64,000 bases of DNA. Source: Rhodoblastus sp963828185. GTDB taxonomy: Bacteria; Pseudomonadota; Alphaproteobacteria; Rhizobiales; Beijerinckiaceae. The position numbers and the translations under genes were made by a program. The stretch is from NCBI GenBank assembly GCA_963828185.1, contig CAWHDV010000019.1, positions 186,001 to 250,000 of the forward strand. Reading direction: 5' to 3'. Below, piece after piece: positions 61,103-64,000 of this stretch. Under the pieces are notes generated by a model. That model did not search any database and was not told the origin of the DNA. It saw nothing but the letters and a program-made list of their open reading frames with translations. The number at the start of each line of letters is the position of its first letter. The stretch's first letter is position 1.

Positions 61103-61795
61103 ATGTCGCTTATGCGCATTCTCATCATCGAAGACGATCCGCAGGCAAGCGCCTATCTGGTCAAGGCTTTTCGCGAATCGGGCCACATGGCCAATTCGGC
61201 CGCCGACGGACTCACCGGCTACGCCATGGCGGAAGCCGGCGGTTACGACGTGCTGATCGTCGACCGCATGCTGCCGAAGCTCGACGGTCTCTCGCTGATC
61301 GGCGGATTGCGGGCGCAGAAGATCGAAACCCCGGCGTTGATCCTGTCGGCGCTCGGCCAGGTCGATGACCGCGTCAAGGGCCTGCGCGCCGGCGGCGACG
61401 ATTATCTGTCAAAGCCCTATGCCTTCGCCGAATTGCTCGCCCGCATCGAAATTTTGGCGCGGCGCCGCCAGGGAGGGCTTGGCGAAGAGGCTTTCTACCG
61501 CGTCGGCGACCTGGAGCTCGACCGCCTCAAGCACAAGGTTTTTCGCGCGGGCAAGGAGATTTTACTTCAGCCGCGCGAATTCCGCCTGCTGGAATATCTC
61601 ATGCGCCACGCGGGACAGGTGGTGACGCGGACCATGCTGCTCGAAAATGTCTGGGATTATCATTTCGATCCGCAGACCAATGTCATCGACGTGCATATTT
61701 CCAGGTTGCGTGGGAAAATCGACAAGGGCCATGACGCGCCGCTGCTGCAGACCGTGCGCGGCGCGGGCTATTCGTTGCGCGAAGTGACGGCCTGA
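61103..61795 (+). CDS. OmpR-family response regulator (FeuP-like)
   Basis: A 230-residue two-domain regulator. The receiver has RILIIEDDPQASAYLVKAF, the phospho-acceptor in LIVDRMLPKLDG, LILSALGQVDDRVKG and DDYLSKPYAFAELL; the winged helix has LQPREFRLLEYLMRHAGQVV, DPQTNVIDVHISRLRGKID and TVRGAGYSL. Three Met codons (61094, 61103, 61112) compete; 61103 has GCGGGA at a good distance and 61112 gives the family's usual MRILIIEDD start. Its kinase is normally the next gene, but is 34 kb upstream in this window. The 3' end faces the reductase gene with two bases between stops. Confidence 0.9.
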   Translation: MSLMRILIIEDDPQASAYLVKAFRESGHMANSAADGLTGYAMAEAGGYDVLIVDRMLPKLDGLSLIGGLRAQKIETPALILSALGQVDDRVKGLRAGGDDYLSKPYAFAELLARIEILARRRQGGLGEEAFYRVGDLELDRLKHKVFRAGKEILLQPREFRLLEYLMRHAGQVVTRTMLLENVWDYHFDPQTNVIDVHISRLRGKIDKGHDAPLLQTVRGAGYSLREVTA

Positions 61796-61797
61796 AT

Positions 61798-62769
61798 TCA
61801 GCCGTTCACTAGGACGATTTTTTCGGAAAAGCCCGCGCTGATCAGCCCATAGGCTTTCAGGCCCTCAGTCAGCGGCATTTGCTGCGGCCTAGGCGGCGGG
61901 GGCAGGGCGCCGGAGGCGAAAAAGCCGGAAAATTCAGCCAGCATTTTTGCGCAGGCGATGGTGTCGTGCAGCAGCGAATTGACGCCGACGAGCGCCAGGC
62001 CACGCCGATAAAAGTCCAGCACGGGAAACTCGACGGTGAGCTTTCCCATGCCGGGAGCTGTGATGACGCAGATCGCGCCGTGCTTCGCGGCGGCGGGGAT
62101 CGCAGCCGGCAGCCAGGCGCCGGTGGTCTCGAAAATGGCGTCGGCGAAGGCGCCGAATTTGGCCAAAACCTGTTCGGCCAGTTTTTCCGGCGCGCCCAGC
62201 AGCAGCGTCTCGTAGCCGAGCGTTTCCAGCGCCGCCGCCTGTTCGGGACGGCGCACGGCCGCGACGACCCGCGCGCCGAGGGCGCGGCCCAAAGCCAGCG
62301 CCGCCCGCCCGACCGCGCCATTGCCGCCGATGACCAGGAAATTTTTGCCCGGTCCGACCTGCGCCCGGCGTATCCCGTCCCAAGCGGTGGTATAGGGGAC
62401 GCCGCAGGCCGCGGCTTCCGCGAAAGAGAGGTTTTCCGGCATTGCCGCGCAGCCAGCGGCGGGAAGCACGAGGAATTCGGCATGGCTTCCGTCTTGCGAG
62501 AAGCCGAGGCCGAGGCCGGTGCCCCAGACCTTTTTTCCGAGCAGGCCCGTCGGTCCTTGCCGGACGATTCCCGCGAAATCGCGGCCGGGAATGCGCGGCA
62601 GGGTGGTGTAGGCGGGGAAGAAGCCGAGCACGTTTTTAGCGTCGCTCGGGTTGAGCCCCGCCGCCTTGACTTCGACCAGAACCTCGCCGTCATCAGGCGT
62701 GGGAGTCGGGCGCTCGACGAGGGCGAGGGCGGCAAGGTCGCCCGTCTTGTCGAAGCAAAGAGCCTGCAT
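61798..62769 (-). CDS. Medium-chain alcohol dehydrogenase/quinone reductase-like protein
   Basis: A 323-residue MDR superfamily protein. The GroES-like part has EVLVEVKAAGLNPSDAKNVL, PGRDFAGIVRQG and GYET segments; the Rossmann motif is VIGGNGAVGRAALALGRALG. The structural zinc cysteines are absent and no catalytic zinc Cys is seen, so it is a zinc-free reductase of the quinone oxidoreductase type, using NADPH. Substrate unknown. It is followed on the same strand by purD 12 bases upstream in transcription order, so both may share a transcript. Confidence 0.83.
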   Translation of the reverse strand: MQALCFDKTGDLAALALVERPTPTPDDGEVLVEVKAAGLNPSDAKNVLGFFPAYTTLPRIPGRDFAGIVRQGPTGLLGKKVWGTGLGLGFSQDGSHAEFLVLPAAGCAAMPENLSFAEAAACGVPYTTAWDGIRRAQVGPGKNFLVIGGNGAVGRAALALGRALGARVVAAVRRPEQAAALETLGYETLLLGAPEKLAEQVLAKFGAFADAIFETTGAWLPAAIPAAAKHGAICVITAPGMGKLTVEFPVLDFYRRGLALVGVNSLLHDTIACAKMLAEFSGFFASGALPPPPRPQQMPLTEGLKAYGLISAGFSEKIVLVNG

Positions 62770-62781
62770 GGGATTATTGTC

Positions 62782-64000
62782 CTATCGCTTGATGGCTTGC
62801 CAGCCGATGTCGCGGCGGCAAAAGCCTTCGGGAAAGTCGATCGCGTCGACGCCGCGATAGGCGAGGGTTTGCGCTTGCGCCACATCATCGGCCAGCGCCG
62901 TGACATTCAGCACCCGGCCGCCATTGGCCACGAGCTTCTCGCCCTCGCGCTTCGTGCCCGCATGGGTGACGCTCACGCCCGCGATCCGCTCGGCTTTCTC
63001 TATGCCTTCGATCAATCCGCCCTTTTTCGGCGTTCCCGGATAGTTTTGCGCCGCCAGCACGACGGTCAGCGCGGTCTTGTCCGACAGACGCACTTTTGCC
63101 GGCAATTGGCCTTCGGCGCAGGCCAGCAGCAGGCCGAGCAGATCGTCCTCGAGCCGCGCCAGCATGACCTGGCATTCCGGATCGCCGAAGCGCGTGTTGA
63201 ACTCGATCAGTTTCGGCCCGTCCGGCCCGATCATCAGGCCGGCGAACAGCACGCCCTTGAACGCGCAGCCCTCCGCCTTCATCGCCTCAACCGTCGGCTC
63301 GATGATCTCCGCCATGACGCGGGCGCAAATTTCCGGCGTGACCACGGGGGCGGGGGAATAGGCGCCCATGCCGCCGGTATTGGGGCCGGTGTCGCCGTCG
63401 CCGACCCGCTTGTGATCCTGCGCCGAAGCGAAGGCCAGCGCCTTTTCGCCGTCGCACAGCGCGAAGAACGACGCCTCCTCGCCGTCGAGATAGGCCTCGA
63501 TCACCACTTCCGCGCCGGCCGCGCCAAAGGCGCCCTCGAACATGTGGCTGACCGCCGCTTCCGCCTCGGCGAGCGTCATGGCGACCACCACGCCCTTGCC
63601 GGCGGCGAGCCCGTCCGCCTTGACGACGATCGGCGCGCCTTTTTCGCGCAAATAGGCCAGCGCCGGCTCACGCCGGGTGAAACGCTGGTAGGCCCCGGTG
63701 GGGATATTGTATTTGGCGCAAAGGTCCTTGGTGAAACCCTTGGAGCCCTCGAGCCGCGCCGCCGCCTTGCTCGGCCCGAAAGCCTTGAGCCCCGCCGCTT
63801 CCAGCGCGTCGACGAGGCCGTCGACCAGCGGCTGCTCCGGCCCGATCACGACAAAGCCGATCGCCTGGATGCGGCAGAAGTCGATCACTGCGGAGAAATC
63901 CGTCAGGTCGAGCGCGACGTTTTGCGCGATCTTCGCCGTGCCGGGATTGCCGGGCGCGACGAACAGTTTTGCCAGCTTCGGGCTTTTGACGAGTGCCTGG
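62782..64000 (-). CDS. purD: Phosphoribosylamine-glycine ligase PurD, 5' end truncated
   Basis: The ATP-grasp enzyme for the second step of purine synthesis. Frame is open to the window edge at 64000; the visible 405 residues begin ALVKSPKLAKLFVAPGNPG, so only about 25 N-terminal residues are missing. Motifs include FGPSKAAARLEGSKGFTKDL, VKADGLAAGKGVVVAM, DHKRVGDGDTGPNTGGMGAY and LIEFNTRFGDPECQVML (metal site). It lies upstream of the reductase on the same strand. Length and motifs are normal. Confidence 0.96.
   Translation of the reverse strand, partial: QALVKSPKLAKLFVAPGNPGTAKIAQNVALDLTDFSAVIDFCRIQAIGFVVIGPEQPLVDGLVDALEAAGLKAFGPSKAAARLEGSKGFTKDLCAKYNIPTGAYQRFTRREPALAYLREKGAPIVVKADGLAAGKGVVVAMTLAEAEAAVSHMFEGAFGAAGAEVVIEAYLDGEEASFFALCDGEKALAFASAQDHKRVGDGDTGPNTGGMGAYSPAPVVTPEICARVMAEIIEPTVEAMKAEGCAFKGVLFAGLMIGPDGPKLIEFNTRFGDPECQVMLARLEDDLLGLLLACAEGQLPAKVRLSDKTALTVVLAAQNYPGTPKKGGLIEGIEKAERIAGVSVTHAGTKREGEKLVANGGRVLNVTALADDVAQAQTLAYRGVDAIDFPEGFCRRDIGWQAIKR

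Overview
The window is 64 kb of GC-rich, densely packed chromosome from an alphaproteobacterium, almost certainly in the Hyphomicrobiales (Rhizobiales). Markers are a MucR/Ros regulator, the cytochrome c maturation order ccmI-ccmE-ccmF-ccmH followed by degP and a response regulator, a type II DAHP synthase, several families typical of the order (DUF1491, DUF2865, DUF3422, DUF5330) and a site that looks like an Irr iron-control element. The general flavour is Beijerinckiaceae/Methylocystaceae, but nothing here fixes the genus. I saw no prophage, integron, CRISPR array, rRNA or tRNA. The window reads as core genome with small accessory patches.

Layout. 0-9.6 kb: the end of tadA, an orphan modA, a DUF3422 protein, a marR-tautomerase-MFS unit with matching palindromes, two divergent glycosyltransferases, selO and a small exported protein. 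9.6-14.2 kb: two tandem paralogous periplasmic amino-acid-type binding proteins with similar promoters, then creA. 14.3-19.5 kb: an extradiol dioxygenase, a HerA-like ATPase, DAHP synthase and a DUF2865 protein. 19.6-22.1 kb: a putative Irr box in front of rubrerythrin, an Fe-S CCG-domain protein and DUF3501. 22.1-22.5 kb: a palindromic MITE/REP-like element. 22.5-29.8 kb: ftsK, then a sensor kinase overlapping glnE. 29.8-34.6 kb: a toxin-antitoxin remnant, the large subunit of methylmalonyl-CoA mutase, a GNAT, Fe-SOD and a membrane protein. 34.7-43.7 kb: oligopeptidase, mucR, a PAS kinase with a peptidoglycan-binding protein, chorismate synthase, a DUF1499 protein and a single-domain response regulator. 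44-52 kb: metallo-beta-lactamase-fold hydrolase, repeat-rich secreted protein, small mutase subunit, LssY-like protein, His-rich peptide, lipoprotein hydrolase and a second HerA-like ATPase. 52-61.8 kb: ccmIEFH, a hybrid kinase, degP and a response regulator. 61.8-64 kb: an alcohol-dehydrogenase-like reductase and purD (cut by the window end).

How the genes fit together. Three themes stand out. (1) Iron and redox: a possible Irr site, a rubredoxin-less rubrerythrin, a two-cluster Fe-S protein, DUF3501, Fe-SOD and cytochrome c maturation. (2) Envelope stress and signalling: degP with its response regulator, and a sensor kinase with glnE, which are usually one contiguous block in this order but lie about 33 kb apart here. 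(3) Central metabolism: both mutase subunits (also separated), aroC and DAHP synthase, glnE and purD.

Quality caveat. Five long genes (the GT39 glycosyltransferase, one binding protein, ftsK, the large mutase subunit and a membrane protein) are broken by a frameshift, and every one is repaired by removing a single base. That uniformity suggests sequencing or assembly insertions rather than five real pseudogenes.
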